This document shows, piece after piece, positions 33,325-41,756 of a stretch of 64,000 nucleotides of DNA. Source of the DNA: Oscillospiraceae bacterium (GTDB lineage: Bacteria; Bacillota; Clostridia; Oscillospirales; Oscillospiraceae); NCBI GenBank assembly GCA_015068495.1, contig SVKL01000001.1, positions 62,001-126,000 of the forward strand, in the 5' to 3' direction. The notes under the pieces were generated by a model. The model worked only from the letters and a program-made list of their open reading frames with translations, did no database searches and was not told the origin of the DNA. Position 1 is the stretch's first letter. The number at the start of each line of letters is the position of its first letter. Made by a program: the position numbers and the translations under genes.

Positions 33325-34758
33325 GTGCAGATTGATTACACACATCCGCTGTTGCAGCGGATGAATAAGTTTTTATATTCTCCCGCCTATTTGCTGTTTA
33401 TGGGCGGGTTGACCATATTGTCCAATGTATTTGAACTGGAGCTGTTTGCTTATACCCTCATCCTGCTGACGGGAATATACGTCTGCTTGTTTGCAAGAGA
33501 CCTGTTGCCGCTGTTTCCGATTTTTGTCTGCGGCTATATTTCTCCGTCCAAAGGAAACAATCCCGGGTTGAGTGAGCACTCTGTTTTTTCTATAGAAGGC
33601 GGCGGTGTGTATCTGGCAGTGCTGCTGACACTGCTGGCAGCCAGCCTCATTTACCGCTTGATAACCGACCGGGACTTTGGCGGAAAGAAATTTCTGACGA
33701 AAAAACGGCAGCTGCTATCCGGTATGCTGATTTTGGCAGCCACTTATGTGATTTCCGGCGCGTTCAGCGGCCAGTGGAAGGAGTATGGCTGGCGGAATCT
33801 GCTGTTTGCTTTTTTGCAGCTTGTGGCGGTAGCCGGTCTGTACTATCTGCTCAGCGGAGCGGTACGGTGGGATTTGGCGCCCAAGGCGTACCTGTTCTGG
33901 ACAGGCATCTGCGTGGGCTATGTGCTGCTGATTGAACTGATTGGTATTTACATCAAGGAAGATGTAATTGTGGAGGGCATCATTCGCAGAGAACGGATTG
34001 CCACCGGCTGGGGTCACTACAACTCTATGGGCGCTTTGTTCGCAATGATGATTCCGCTGCCCTTCTTTTTGACCGGCAAGGGCAAATACGCTTGGTTTGC
34101 CTACCTGTCTGCCTTCCTGTTCTGCGTGGCTTTGCTGTTCACCTGCTCCCGTGGATCGATTCTGGTGGGTGTGCCTATTTATTTGGCAACCTATGTGCTT
34201 TCTGTATTCCACAGCCGTCACGCCCGCTCCATAAAGTGGATGCACGTATTCCACGGGGTGATTATCGGTCTTCCCATACTGGTGACGGTATTATTCAATG
34301 ACGAGCTGCAGCGGCTGTTTCAGGCTTTGCCGGCAGTAGGGAAAGACCTGTCTTTCAAGATGCGTTTGGACACCTACGCAGACGGCTTTAAGCAGTTTTT
34401 GAAATTCCCGATTTTTGGCGGATCCTTCTTCCCACTGGAGGATCAGTATAAGTGGGCATCGGCCAGCACGACCTTTGGTTATCTGTTCCCGCCCCGCTGG
34501 CACAACACCTTTTTGCAGCTGCTGGCAACCGGCGGTGTGGTGTGTTTTGCGGCATATGTTGTCCACAGAGTGCAGACTTTCAAGCTGTTCACGAAGAACT
34601 TCTCCGGCGAAAAGCTGTTTGCCGGACTGTCTATTGCAGCTTTGCTGCTGACCAGTATGGTGGACTGTCACTTCTTCAACGTAGGGCCGGTCCTCATTTA
34701 TTCCGCAATACTGGCCTTTGTGGAGTTCCAGTTAAACAAAACAAAATCCGAGTCGTAA
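33325..34758 (+). CDS. O-antigen ligase/polymerase-like membrane protein
   Basis: 477 residues, GTG start after GGGAGGTG. At least ten hydrophobic segments with a large loop near residues 310-400. Motifs GWGHYNSMGALFAM, LFTCSRGSILVG and the late PRWHNTFLQLLATGG fit the Wzy_C/WaaL superfamily, in which Arg and His residues of the outer loop bind polyprenyl-linked glycan. It probably joins or polymerises a surface glycan. No glycan cluster surrounds it. The next 300 bp hold an inverted-repeat element. Confidence 0.75.
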   Translation: MQIDYTHPLLQRMNKFLYSPAYLLFMGGLTILSNVFELELFAYTLILLTGIYVCLFARDLLPLFPIFVCGYISPSKGNNPGLSEHSVFSIEGGGVYLAVLLTLLAASLIYRLITDRDFGGKKFLTKKRQLLSGMLILAATYVISGAFSGQWKEYGWRNLLFAFLQLVAVAGLYYLLSGAVRWDLAPKAYLFWTGICVGYVLLIELIGIYIKEDVIVEGIIRRERIATGWGHYNSMGALFAMMIPLPFFLTGKGKYAWFAYLSAFLFCVALLFTCSRGSILVGVPIYLATYVLSVFHSRHARSIKWMHVFHGVIIGLPILVTVLFNDELQRLFQALPAVGKDLSFKMRLDTYADGFKQFLKFPIFGGSFFPLEDQYKWASASTTFGYLFPPRWHNTFLQLLATGGVVCFAAYVVHRVQTFKLFTKNFSGEKLFAGLSIAALLLTSMVDCHFFNVGPVLIYSAILAFVEFQLNKTKSES

Positions 34759-35035
34759 GGGCAACGCTCCGTAAGGAAGTATTGGTTTTGAACGGCCCCT
34801 TTTCCGCTTAACTGCATAAAAAATTCCCGAAATGCGTTAGCATTCCGGGAATTTTGTTATTTGTTAATCAAAAAAGTTACCACTTCAAAACTGCTTTGCA
34901 CCCGAAAACGGTGGGATTTTCTGCCAGTCAAGGCAAAAAGCGCAGAAATACTTTGTGTATTTCCAGCATTTTTAACGCCGAATGGCGGGAAATTACGCCG
35001 TTTTTCGGGCATTACTTCCTTATGGAGTGTTGCCC
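34759..35035. repeat. 277-bp element with 26-bp terminal inverted repeats (MITE-like)
   Basis: The left end 34759-34784 (GGGCAACGCTCCGTAAGGAA...) and right end 35010-35035 (...TTCCTTATGGAGTGTTGCCC) are inverted repeats matching at 23 of 26 bases. The interior holds a terminator-like hairpin (34824-34851, TTCCCG..GCATTCCGGGAA) and no plausible gene. It starts right at the stop codon of the upstream gene and ends about 30 bp before the stop of the convergent exporter gene. Confidence 0.7.
34820..34856 (+). terminator. Terminator-like hairpin inside the inverted-repeat element
   Basis: TTCCCGAAATGC / GCATTCCGGGAA with GTTA loop and TTTTG; one mismatch in the stem. It would end transcription of the O-antigen ligase-like gene. 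Confidence 0.7.
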
Positions 35036-35063
35036 AAGGCTCGGATTTTTTGCGTTACATTCG

Positions 35064-35840
35064 TCATCCAATTCCCAAAAACTCTAAAAGCACCTTTCCG
35101 GCCAGCAGCAGGATGACAAGCAGAATAACTGGACGCACAATCTTAGCACCGTTTTTTAAGGCAAGACCGGCGCCAAGGTACTGCCCGGCGGTGGCAAACA
35201 CTGCGGAAATCAGACCGAGGGGGATCAGCACCTTGCCGGCAACCAGCGAGGTGAACAGGGCACCCACATTGGAAGCCAAATTGACCAGCTTTACATTGCC
35301 GGAGGCAGTGCGCACATCGATTTTCGCAACATAGCAGAAAGACAGTAGAAGGAAGGTGCCGGTGCCGGGACCGTAGAATCCGTCATAAGCGCCGAAGACC
35401 AAAGAAGCCCCCCAAATAATTCCTCTGCGCAGATGTTCGTTGAGGGGCTTGCGTTCCTCCGGCAGGTCTTTTTTCTTCAAAAGAATCACGGCAATCACAG
35501 GCAGCACAAAAAGCAACACAAGCTTTAAGTATTGCTCATCTATCGCCAAATGCAGCCGCGTACCCAAGTGAGCGCCAACCAAGGCGAGCGCAACGGAGGG
35601 GATACCCAAAAGCCAATCCACGTATCCGTTTTTTATGTAGCGTACTGTGGAGGCAACGGTGCCGATGCAGGAGGAAAGCTTGTTGGTGCCAAGGGCAAAG
35701 TGCATAGGAAGCCCGGCAAGCAGGTAAGTGGGCAGCGAAATGATGCCGCCGCCTCCGCCGATGGCATCGATAAAGGATGCGCAAAATACGCCCACACAGA
35801 CCAGCAATACGACCCATATGGGATAACCGAAAATGTCCAT
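35064..35840 (-). CDS. TauE/SafE (TSUP) family exporter
   Basis: 258 residues from the ATG behind TTAAGGAG; the longer frame starts in a repeat. About eight hydrophobic segments. Family motifs: VGVFCASFIDAIGGGGGIIS near the N-terminus and VFGAYDGFYGPGTGTFLLL in the second half, the internal duplication of TSUP proteins. It likely exports sulfite, sulfoacetate or another small anion; the substrate is not evident from neighbours. Confidence 0.85.
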   Translation of the reverse strand: MDIFGYPIWVVLLVCVGVFCASFIDAIGGGGGIISLPTYLLAGLPMHFALGTNKLSSCIGTVASTVRYIKNGYVDWLLGIPSVALALVGAHLGTRLHLAIDEQYLKLVLLFVLPVIAVILLKKKDLPEERKPLNEHLRRGIIWGASLVFGAYDGFYGPGTGTFLLLSFCYVAKIDVRTASGNVKLVNLASNVGALFTSLVAGKVLIPLGLISAVFATAGQYLGAGLALKNGAKIVRPVILLVILLLAGKVLLEFLGIG

Positions 35841-35858
35841 AAAAATCTCCTTAACTTC

Positions 35859-35941
35859 TTCACTATTCACTATTACTTATTACTTCAAAGCCCGAAAGGC
35901 GTTTTTAGTGAAAAGTGAAGCGTGAAGAGGTAATAAGTAAA
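35859..35941. repeat. Imperfect inverted repeat of the TTCACTATTCACTATTACTT type
   Basis: The left arm (TTCACTATTCACTATTACTTATTACTT) and the right arm (GTGAAGAGGTAATAAGTAA) flank AAAGCCCGAAAGGCGTTTTT. Related sequence occurs at 43376-43465 and 44203-44222. The remaining intergenic DNA to 36064 shows nothing else I can name. Confidence 0.55.
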
Positions 35942-36064
35942 GCCCCAAAGGCGATTGCCTTTAGGTCTTTGGCATATGCTACACAATTTGATACAACCTC
36001 CCCAAGGTGCAACGCAAGATGGCGGAGTGTTGCTCTTTTACGAAAAAGGAGGACTTTGCGGCGA

Positions 36065-37015
36065 TCAGGAGGAAACCGCCTGCAGCAACAGTCTGTGAAT
36101 ATCCATGGCCTGCTGCTGCGTATCGCAGCTGGGTTGATTGATCAGCAAGGCAAACTGCCGGAACGCCAGAATATACTGATTGACCATCCGGGGCTTCTCT
36201 GTTTCCCGGAATAAAAGCTGTTCTGTTCCATCCGGGTGCAGCAGCCGAACTGCCTGATCGCTGTGATCCAGCAAAAGACGATCCTCGATGCCGTGAAAAT
36301 GCAGCAATGTGCTTTTGTGATTGATTCCACGATCCCAGCCGGTACGCATGATCAGCTGTCGGTTATTGCCTTCGTATAAAGATTCCGACCGGCAAACGAT
36401 GTTTTCCTGTTGTTGGGCATTGTGCTGCAGCAGATGTAATCCGGAAAGCTCTGTCAGCCGGCTGCAGACGCTGAGAATGTTGACACCGCTGTCCACACAG
36501 CTGCCGCCCAGGGCTTTCCGGTCCTCAAGAATCACACCGTCGGGCATGTAAGGGTCGAAGAAGCCACACTCCATCAGCCGGATGTTCTCCGGCTGCAGAG
36601 CCGTTTCCAGCGTCTTGCTGTGTTGCAGATACCATTCGATATCCACCCCAAAGGCTGCGTGGAAGGAAACGTGAAACACCCGATGCTGTTCCCGGGCCAT
36701 GGAAAACAGCTGCTCCAGCTCCTGCAGCTCCAGTGTGGCGGGCTTTTCCATCAGCACGTGCTTACCGGCACGCAAGCATTGTGCTGCGATCCGGGTGTGG
36801 GTGTGCAGTGGGGTGCTGACGACCACGCACTGCACGTCAGAAGCCAGCAGCTGCTCCAGGCTGTTGCACAGCAACATGCCGGGGGCTGCGTATTTTTGCA
36901 TGTTTTCCGGATCAAGATCATACAGAGCCGCCACGGTCAGCGGCATATCCGGTTGGGACAGGGCCTGCAAATAGGTGGCAACGATGGTGCCACAGCCGAT
37001 GATCCCCAGTTTCAT
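36065..37015 (-). CDS. Gfo/Idh/MocA-family oxidoreductase
   Basis: 316 residues. Rossmann motif GIIGCGTIVATYL at the N-terminus, STPLHTHTRIA and the family EKPATL (with the catalytic-region Lys). The usual D-x-G-x-H of the active site reads GGSCVDSGVNIL, with Asn where His is common, so substrate handling may differ. It starts 9 bp after the STAND gene and is probably co-transcribed with it, an unusual pairing. Confidence 0.82.
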   Translation of the reverse strand: MKLGIIGCGTIVATYLQALSQPDMPLTVAALYDLDPENMQKYAAPGMLLCNSLEQLLASDVQCVVVSTPLHTHTRIAAQCLRAGKHVLMEKPATLELQELEQLFSMAREQHRVFHVSFHAAFGVDIEWYLQHSKTLETALQPENIRLMECGFFDPYMPDGVILEDRKALGGSCVDSGVNILSVCSRLTELSGLHLLQHNAQQQENIVCRSESLYEGNNRQLIMRTGWDRGINHKSTLLHFHGIEDRLLLDHSDQAVRLLHPDGTEQLLFRETEKPRMVNQYILAFRQFALLINQPSCDTQQQAMDIHRLLLQAVSS

Positions 37016-37024
37016 GCGATCACC

Positions 37025-39403
37025 TCATTGCTCGGGAAGTAAGTAACGGTACACACCCAATTGGTCTGACAAACACCGTGCCTGCTCCAGCGTCTGCTTG
37101 GCAGTGCTATCACCGTTTTGCCGTTGTGCATAAGCCAACGCCAATAGCGCAAACAGTTTGCCGGACCGGTAGCCGGTCATCTCGGCGGTTACAATGGCGG
37201 TTCGGGCCAAACGCTCACCCTGAGCACTTTGACCGGAAGCGGTCATGGCCACGGAAGCGGCAGTCTGGGCCTTACCGCATTCAATCTCGTTGTTCATGCT
37301 GATATTCTTCTCCATGGCTTTGTCGTACCAGGACAGGGCGGCCTCCGGATCCATCAGACAGTTGGATTCCGCCAGGTTTGTGTAAAGCTTGCCCTCTAGT
37401 GCCAGCAGTTTGTTTTCCTGCACCAGTTCCAGCGCGGAGCTGTAGATCAGCGCCGCTTCCCGGTAGTGCCGACGGAAACGGAAAATATGTCCCTTGATTC
37501 GCAGCAGCTCGATCATGTCCGGCAGCGGTGTGTCAGGGGCAGCCAGCAACTGCTCCGTCATGGCCAAAGATTCATCAAAATGTCCCTTCAGGAACAGCAG
37601 ATCCGCATACTTGATGGCAGTGGTGTTGTAAATATGGACGGGGATCAGCGTTTTTACCAGATCCATTTCGTCCAGCAGTTCCCGATAGCGCAGAATGCTG
37701 GTATCGTAGTTGCCCAACAGGTGAGAAATGTGGATTTGCAGGAAACGGTACATATAATGCCAGACGCCCATTTGGGCTTTTTCGATGGGATGGGCGCTGT
37801 CAAAACGCTCTGCTTCTGACAAATTACCTGTACGGCGCAGCCACAGCAATTCTGCATATACTGCCAGCGTATGCAGTGCCGGCGCATCACAGTTCAGCTG
37901 ACCCATCAAAGCAAAACGCAGTTCGTTCCAAAATCCGATGCCGGCAAAATATTCCAGCGCCTCGAACAGCTTGTCCCGCACCGGCGGAATATGCTCGGGG
38001 TAGCGGATCACATTCTCCAGCACCATGGCAAAATAACCATAGAGTCTGCCGTTGCGGTTTTCCAGGATCACATCCAGCAGCTGCTCCAGCAACACGATGC
38101 GCCACTTGACAGGCATCTGCTCGTAAATATGGTTGCGGATGCTTTCGTCCACTTTCCACAGACCGTTTGAGCCGCTCAGTTGCAGAAAAACGGATTTCTC
38201 CAGTAAAATGCTCAGATCGCCCAAATGATACAGTAGCTTCATTTTTTCCAGCAGCTTGGAAGCAATATTGCAGTCAAAGCTCTGCAAGGTGGAAAGTATG
38301 CTGACTGCGTGTTGATCCTTTTCCTTCAGATGCCGCATATAACGGTCAATAATGGTGGTACTACCGGAAAAATGGTCGAAATCCGGAGATCTGCCGTTGT
38401 TGACGGCATCTTCATAAAGGTCCACACACAGATCAAGGTATAGCGGAACACCGCCTGCATGGCAGATGATCGGACGGATCACCGATTCGTCACTGATGGG
38501 GACACGCTCCAAAAACCAGCGGCAGTCCTCATCGGACAAGTTGGTCAGCAGGTGCTGATCCAGATAGGGCTGCCAGTCCTCGTCTTTTTTATCCCAATCC
38601 AACCGATCCCGTGAGCCGATCACAAATAATGTCCGCTCGCAGGATAAAAACAGCTCCTGTAACCAGGCCATATGCTCCACGGAGGAGACCATACCCTGTG
38701 TGCGGGTGGTGAGGATTTCATAGGAATCCAAAAACAGCACATGCAGAACGCCCTTTTGGGCGCTGTGATTTATGCACAGCGCAAGATAGTAAGGCAGACG
38801 CTCAAAAATCTCAAATTCATCCAGCGTGGAGATCTCCTGAATCTCTTCCTTGTACTTTCTGCGAAAGTGCTGATCCTGAATGAAATCGATACTCTTTTCT
38901 AAAATGGTCTTGGGTATGGAGACAGAGGCTGTACAGATGCTGATGGCATCGTTCAGTGCCTCAACGATCACAGGGGAGAGAAAGGCGTTTTTGGTTTTAA
39001 TTGCTTCCATACTGATCCGGGCTTTGGCGTAGTACTGCATCAGCGCATAGTCAAACAGACTGCCGTCGCCATGCAGCATACTCCGGATGGAGGTCAGAAT
39101 GTTGATGGGATTTGCGTAATCATAAGCCTCAAGGTTGATGCAAATGTTGCAGAACCGATAGCCGGGGTGCTTTGGGTAGACAGCTACTGCACTGCTGTCT
39201 GCAATCTGCTTCAGCAAACTGGTTTTGCCGATACCGCCCTTGCCGTAGAAAACAATGATCCGTCGGCTGTGCGCTTCATCGGTTGCAGCGGTCACATCGG
39301 CAACACAGTTGGCAAAAACCGTCTGCGGCTCGGTGCGATCCGTGAATATTTTGTTTGCTTTGAAGGTGTTGCTTCTTTTGGCGAATTTGCTTTTCAGTGC
39401 CAT
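37025..39403 (-). CDS. STAND-type NTPase with TPR-like C-terminus
   Basis: 792 residues from ATG (GGGAG 7 nt upstream); a GTG 8 codons earlier is an alternative. Walker A GKGGIGKTS at residues 54-62; Walker B VLFLDSYEIL; GSRDRLDW (sensor-like arginine motif); GGVPLYLDLC (GLPL-like motif) then a winged-helix region, the order of STAND/NB-ARC ATPases. From about residue 470 the sequence is helical, with TPR-like repeats (LLRIKGHIFRFRRHYREAALIYSSALEL). No separate effector domain, DNA-binding domain or membrane segment is evident. Such proteins act as ligand-triggered switches in regulation or phage defence. Confidence 0.82.
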   Translation of the reverse strand: MALKSKFAKRSNTFKANKIFTDRTEPQTVFANCVADVTAATDEAHSRRIIVFYGKGGIGKTSLLKQIADSSAVAVYPKHPGYRFCNICINLEAYDYANPINILTSIRSMLHGDGSLFDYALMQYYAKARISMEAIKTKNAFLSPVIVEALNDAISICTASVSIPKTILEKSIDFIQDQHFRRKYKEEIQEISTLDEFEIFERLPYYLALCINHSAQKGVLHVLFLDSYEILTTRTQGMVSSVEHMAWLQELFLSCERTLFVIGSRDRLDWDKKDEDWQPYLDQHLLTNLSDEDCRWFLERVPISDESVIRPIICHAGGVPLYLDLCVDLYEDAVNNGRSPDFDHFSGSTTIIDRYMRHLKEKDQHAVSILSTLQSFDCNIASKLLEKMKLLYHLGDLSILLEKSVFLQLSGSNGLWKVDESIRNHIYEQMPVKWRIVLLEQLLDVILENRNGRLYGYFAMVLENVIRYPEHIPPVRDKLFEALEYFAGIGFWNELRFALMGQLNCDAPALHTLAVYAELLWLRRTGNLSEAERFDSAHPIEKAQMGVWHYMYRFLQIHISHLLGNYDTSILRYRELLDEMDLVKTLIPVHIYNTTAIKYADLLFLKGHFDESLAMTEQLLAAPDTPLPDMIELLRIKGHIFRFRRHYREAALIYSSALELVQENKLLALEGKLYTNLAESNCLMDPEAALSWYDKAMEKNISMNNEIECGKAQTAASVAMTASGQSAQGERLARTAIVTAEMTGYRSGKLFALLALAYAQRQNGDSTAKQTLEQARCLSDQLGVYRYLLPEQ

Positions 39404-39451
39404 ATCTGCACTCCCATCCCGCTCCACTTTCCGGAGCTGTTCTTTTTTGCC

Positions 39452-39480
39452 ATTTTACCATGGGTGTAAAAGCTTGTCAA
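39452..39480 (-). promoter_or_regulatory. Promoter of the STAND-oxidoreductase unit
   Basis: On the minus strand TTGACA, 17 bp, TAAAAT. A small hairpin GCTCC/GGAGC follows in the leader near the start codon. Confidence 0.75.
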
Positions 39481-39589
39481 TGCAGCAAAGCTGATGGGAC
39501 AGGTTCAGAAAAACGCCCCGGGAATTTTCTGTAAATATGCTTGACATCCCGGCTGGAGAGCAGTAAAGCGCATTTCGGTATGATGTACG

Positions 39590-39675
39590 CTGAGAAAGTA
39601 TGGGGCTCCGTACCCGGCAGCGCAGGTCCGCCGGGCCAGACTCTCACCTCCGGTTCGAGTCTGCTTCCAACAAAG
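39590..39675. other. Unassigned structured intergenic segment
   Basis: Two adjacent hairpins, CCCGGC..GCCGGG and CAGACTC..GAGTCTG, the second containing GGTTCGAGT as in a T-loop. The T-stem does not pair, so this is not an intact tRNA. It lies between the STAND promoter and the tRNA-Leu terminator. Apart from these, the 313-bp gap (39404-39717) shows only the promoter and terminator listed. Confidence 0.35.
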
Positions 39676-39718
39676 AATAAATCCCATAGTGAATGTATCA
39701 TTCACTATGGGATTTATT
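39676..39718 (-). terminator. Terminator of tRNA-Leu (19-bp perfect inverted repeat)
   Basis: Arms 39676-39694 and 39700-39718 are perfect inverted repeats around GTATC (AATAAATCCCATAGTGAAT). The stem reaches the last base of the tRNA CCA end. Confidence 0.75.
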
Positions 39719-39805
39719 GGTGCCGGTGGCCGGACTCGAACCGGCACGATGTCGCCATCGGTGGATTTTGAGTCCACTACGTCTACCAATTCCATCACAC
39801 CGGCA
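39718..39805 (-). tRNA. tRNA-Leu (CAA)
   Basis: Acceptor stem TGCCGGT / ACCGGCA plus an encoded CCA. Anticodon stem GTGGA/TCCAC with loop CTCAAAA gives anticodon CAA, reading UUG. The long variable arm (CGATGGCGACATCG) marks it as class II and the T arm is GCCGG-TTCGAGT-CCGGC. A promoter (TTGCAA, 17 bp, TATACT) lies at 39817-39845 on the minus strand. Confidence 0.95.
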
Positions 39806-39816
39806 GGCACGAACAC

Positions 39817-39845
39817 AGTATACACTATCTTTTTCAAAATTGCAA
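39817..39845 (-). promoter_or_regulatory. Promoter of tRNA-Leu
   Basis: TTGCAA, 17 bp, TATACT on the minus strand, about 12 bp before the tRNA 5' end. Confidence 0.7.
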
Positions 39846-39861
39846 GAGGTAATTTTCATAA

Positions 39862-39889
39862 AAAAGGAAGTCCGTGAGGACTTCCTTTT
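39862..39889 (-). terminator. Terminator of the ABC exporter gene
   Basis: GGAAGTCC / GGACTTCC with a tetraloop, flanked by A and T runs. Confidence 0.8.
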
Positions 39890-39895
39890 CGTTAA

Positions 39896-41644
39896 TTAGA
39901 ATTGTGCGTTTTGGGTTTGATACAGTTTGGCGTAAATGCCACCCTGTTCCAGCAGCGCTTCGTGGGTGCCACATTCGGCAACCACGCCGTCGGCAATGGA
40001 CACAATCCGCTGCGCCGCCCGAATGGTAGAGAGCCTGTGGGCAATAATCAAGGTGGTGCGGCCTTGGGAGAGGGCATCAAAGGCCCGCTGGATTTTGGAC
40101 TCTGTCAGGGAATCCAATGCAGAGGTGGCTTCGTCCAGAATCAGAATGGGGGGATTCTTCAGGAAAATCCGCGCGATGGCAACCCGCTGCTTCTGACCGC
40201 CGGAAAGGAGCGTTCCCCGCTCACCCACATAGGTCTGAAAGCCTTGGGGCATTGCCATAATGTCCTCGTAGATTTCCGCTTTTTTCGCAGCGGCAACCAC
40301 CTCTTCCATAGTGGCGTCAGGCTTACCGTAGCGGATGTTCTCGAAAATGGTGTCGGCAAACAGAAACACATCCTGCTGCACAATGCCGATATTCTGGTGA
40401 ATGGATTTCTGAGTTACGTCCCGAATGTCCTTGCCGTCAATCCGGATGGCGCCGGAGGACACGTCGTAGAAACGGGGGATTAGTTGACATAACGTTGTCT
40501 TGCCGCCGCCGGAGGGGCCTACAATGGCAACGGTTTCCCCCGGCGCAATCTGCAGACTCACATTGTGTAGTACATCCAAATTATCGGCATAGGCAAAGGA
40601 CACATTCTCCAGTTCGATTGCCCCTTGCACATTTTCCAAATCCGGCGCGTCGGGCTTGTCCATAACGGTGGGTTCCAAGCGCATAATTTCCACAAAGCGG
40701 TTCAGTCCTGCAAAGCCGTTGGCAAACAGCTCAGAGAAGCCAGACAGCTTTCGCATAGGCCCTACAAAGGAGGTGATGTACAGACAGAAGGTGACCAAAT
40801 CCCGATAGTCCATACTGCCCTTCATCACATAGTAGCCGCCCACGCCGATGACCACCACGTTTAAGCTGCAAAGGAAAAATTCCACCGAGCTGTGGAATAA
40901 GCCCATAGCCTTGTAAAACTCCCGTTTGGCGGTTTTGAAAATGGCGTTGGCATTGTCGAAGCGACGGCTTTCTGCCGCCTCGTTGGCAAAGGCTTTGGCG
41001 GTGCGGACACCGGACAGGCTGGACTCAATCTCCTGATTGATGTGGCCGGTGGTTTCCTTTGCGGCAGCGGAGGCACGACCCATTCTTCTGCGCAGACACA
41101 TCACAATGGTCAGAAAAATGGGGATCACCAGCAGAACCACGATTGCCAGCTGCCACTGGATGGAAGCCATCACAATCAGCGCGCCGATAATGGTCAAAAA
41201 GGAGGTAAGCAAATCCTCAGGCCCGTGGTGGGACAGCTCCACGATTTCAAACAAATCCGAGGTCAGCCGGCTCATCAGCTTGCCGGTGCGGTTGCGGTCG
41301 TAAAAATCAAAGCTTAAGGTTTGCATATGCCGGAACAAATCCCGACGGATATCCGCTTCCACCCGCACGCCGAAAATATGCCCGTAGTAGGAAACAATGT
41401 AATTCAGCACAGAGCGCAGCACGTAGCTGAGCACCACCGCGCCCATAATCAAAAAGAACGTCTTGTACATCTGTCCCGGCAGCATATCGTACAGTGCGCT
41501 GCGGGTCACCAGCGGAAAAGCCAAATCCACCCCGGCAATCAGACAGGCGCACAGCATATCCACAGCAAACAGCTTTTTATGGTTGCCGAAGTAGCTGATA
41601 AAAATGAAAAGGGGACTCCTTTTCTGAAATTCTTGCGTGGTCAT
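39896..41644 (-). CDS. ABC exporter, fused membrane and ATPase domains
   Basis: 582 residues from the ATG after AAGGAGG. An N-terminal six-helix exporter domain (about 15-320) is followed by an ATPase domain with Walker A GPSGGGKTT, signature LSGGQKQR, Walker B ILILDEATSALD and switch His in IIAHRLST. It is a homodimer-type MsbA/BmrA-like lipid or drug exporter; no partner half-transporter is adjacent. The substrate is not deducible. Single-gene unit with its own terminator. Confidence 0.9.
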   Translation of the reverse strand: MTTQEFQKRSPLFIFISYFGNHKKLFAVDMLCACLIAGVDLAFPLVTRSALYDMLPGQMYKTFFLIMGAVVLSYVLRSVLNYIVSYYGHIFGVRVEADIRRDLFRHMQTLSFDFYDRNRTGKLMSRLTSDLFEIVELSHHGPEDLLTSFLTIIGALIVMASIQWQLAIVVLLVIPIFLTIVMCLRRRMGRASAAAKETTGHINQEIESSLSGVRTAKAFANEAAESRRFDNANAIFKTAKREFYKAMGLFHSSVEFFLCSLNVVVIGVGGYYVMKGSMDYRDLVTFCLYITSFVGPMRKLSGFSELFANGFAGLNRFVEIMRLEPTVMDKPDAPDLENVQGAIELENVSFAYADNLDVLHNVSLQIAPGETVAIVGPSGGGKTTLCQLIPRFYDVSSGAIRIDGKDIRDVTQKSIHQNIGIVQQDVFLFADTIFENIRYGKPDATMEEVVAAAKKAEIYEDIMAMPQGFQTYVGERGTLLSGGQKQRVAIARIFLKNPPILILDEATSALDSLTESKIQRAFDALSQGRTTLIIAHRLSTIRAAQRIVSIADGVVAECGTHEALLEQGGIYAKLYQTQNAQF

Positions 41645-41710
41645 AACCAACCCTCCTTGTTTCGTTCTATTATACTCCCGTTTGCCAAAAAAACAAGATA
41701 ATTGACACCT

Positions 41711-41738
41711 TTGACAATAGAAAAAACTTTGCTATACT
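41711..41738 (+). promoter_or_regulatory. Promoter of the pseudouridine synthase-EamA pair
   Basis: TTGACA, 16 bp, TATACT, about 20 bp before the start codon. Confidence 0.8.
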
Positions 41739-41756
41739 ATCTGTGAGGTGATTGGG

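Noticed and set aside
34861-35334. 157-codon plus-strand frame after the O-antigen ligase-like gene
   Set aside because: It begins inside the inverted-repeat element and continues antisense through the TauE/SafE gene; no ribosome site.
39590-39675. Second tRNA gene
   Set aside because: GGTTCGAGT is present but the T stem and acceptor do not pair and no anticodon arm can be drawn.
39477-39701. Small minus-strand ORF beside tRNA-Leu
   Set aside because: It runs through the terminator and hairpins, lacks a ribosome site and shows no family.
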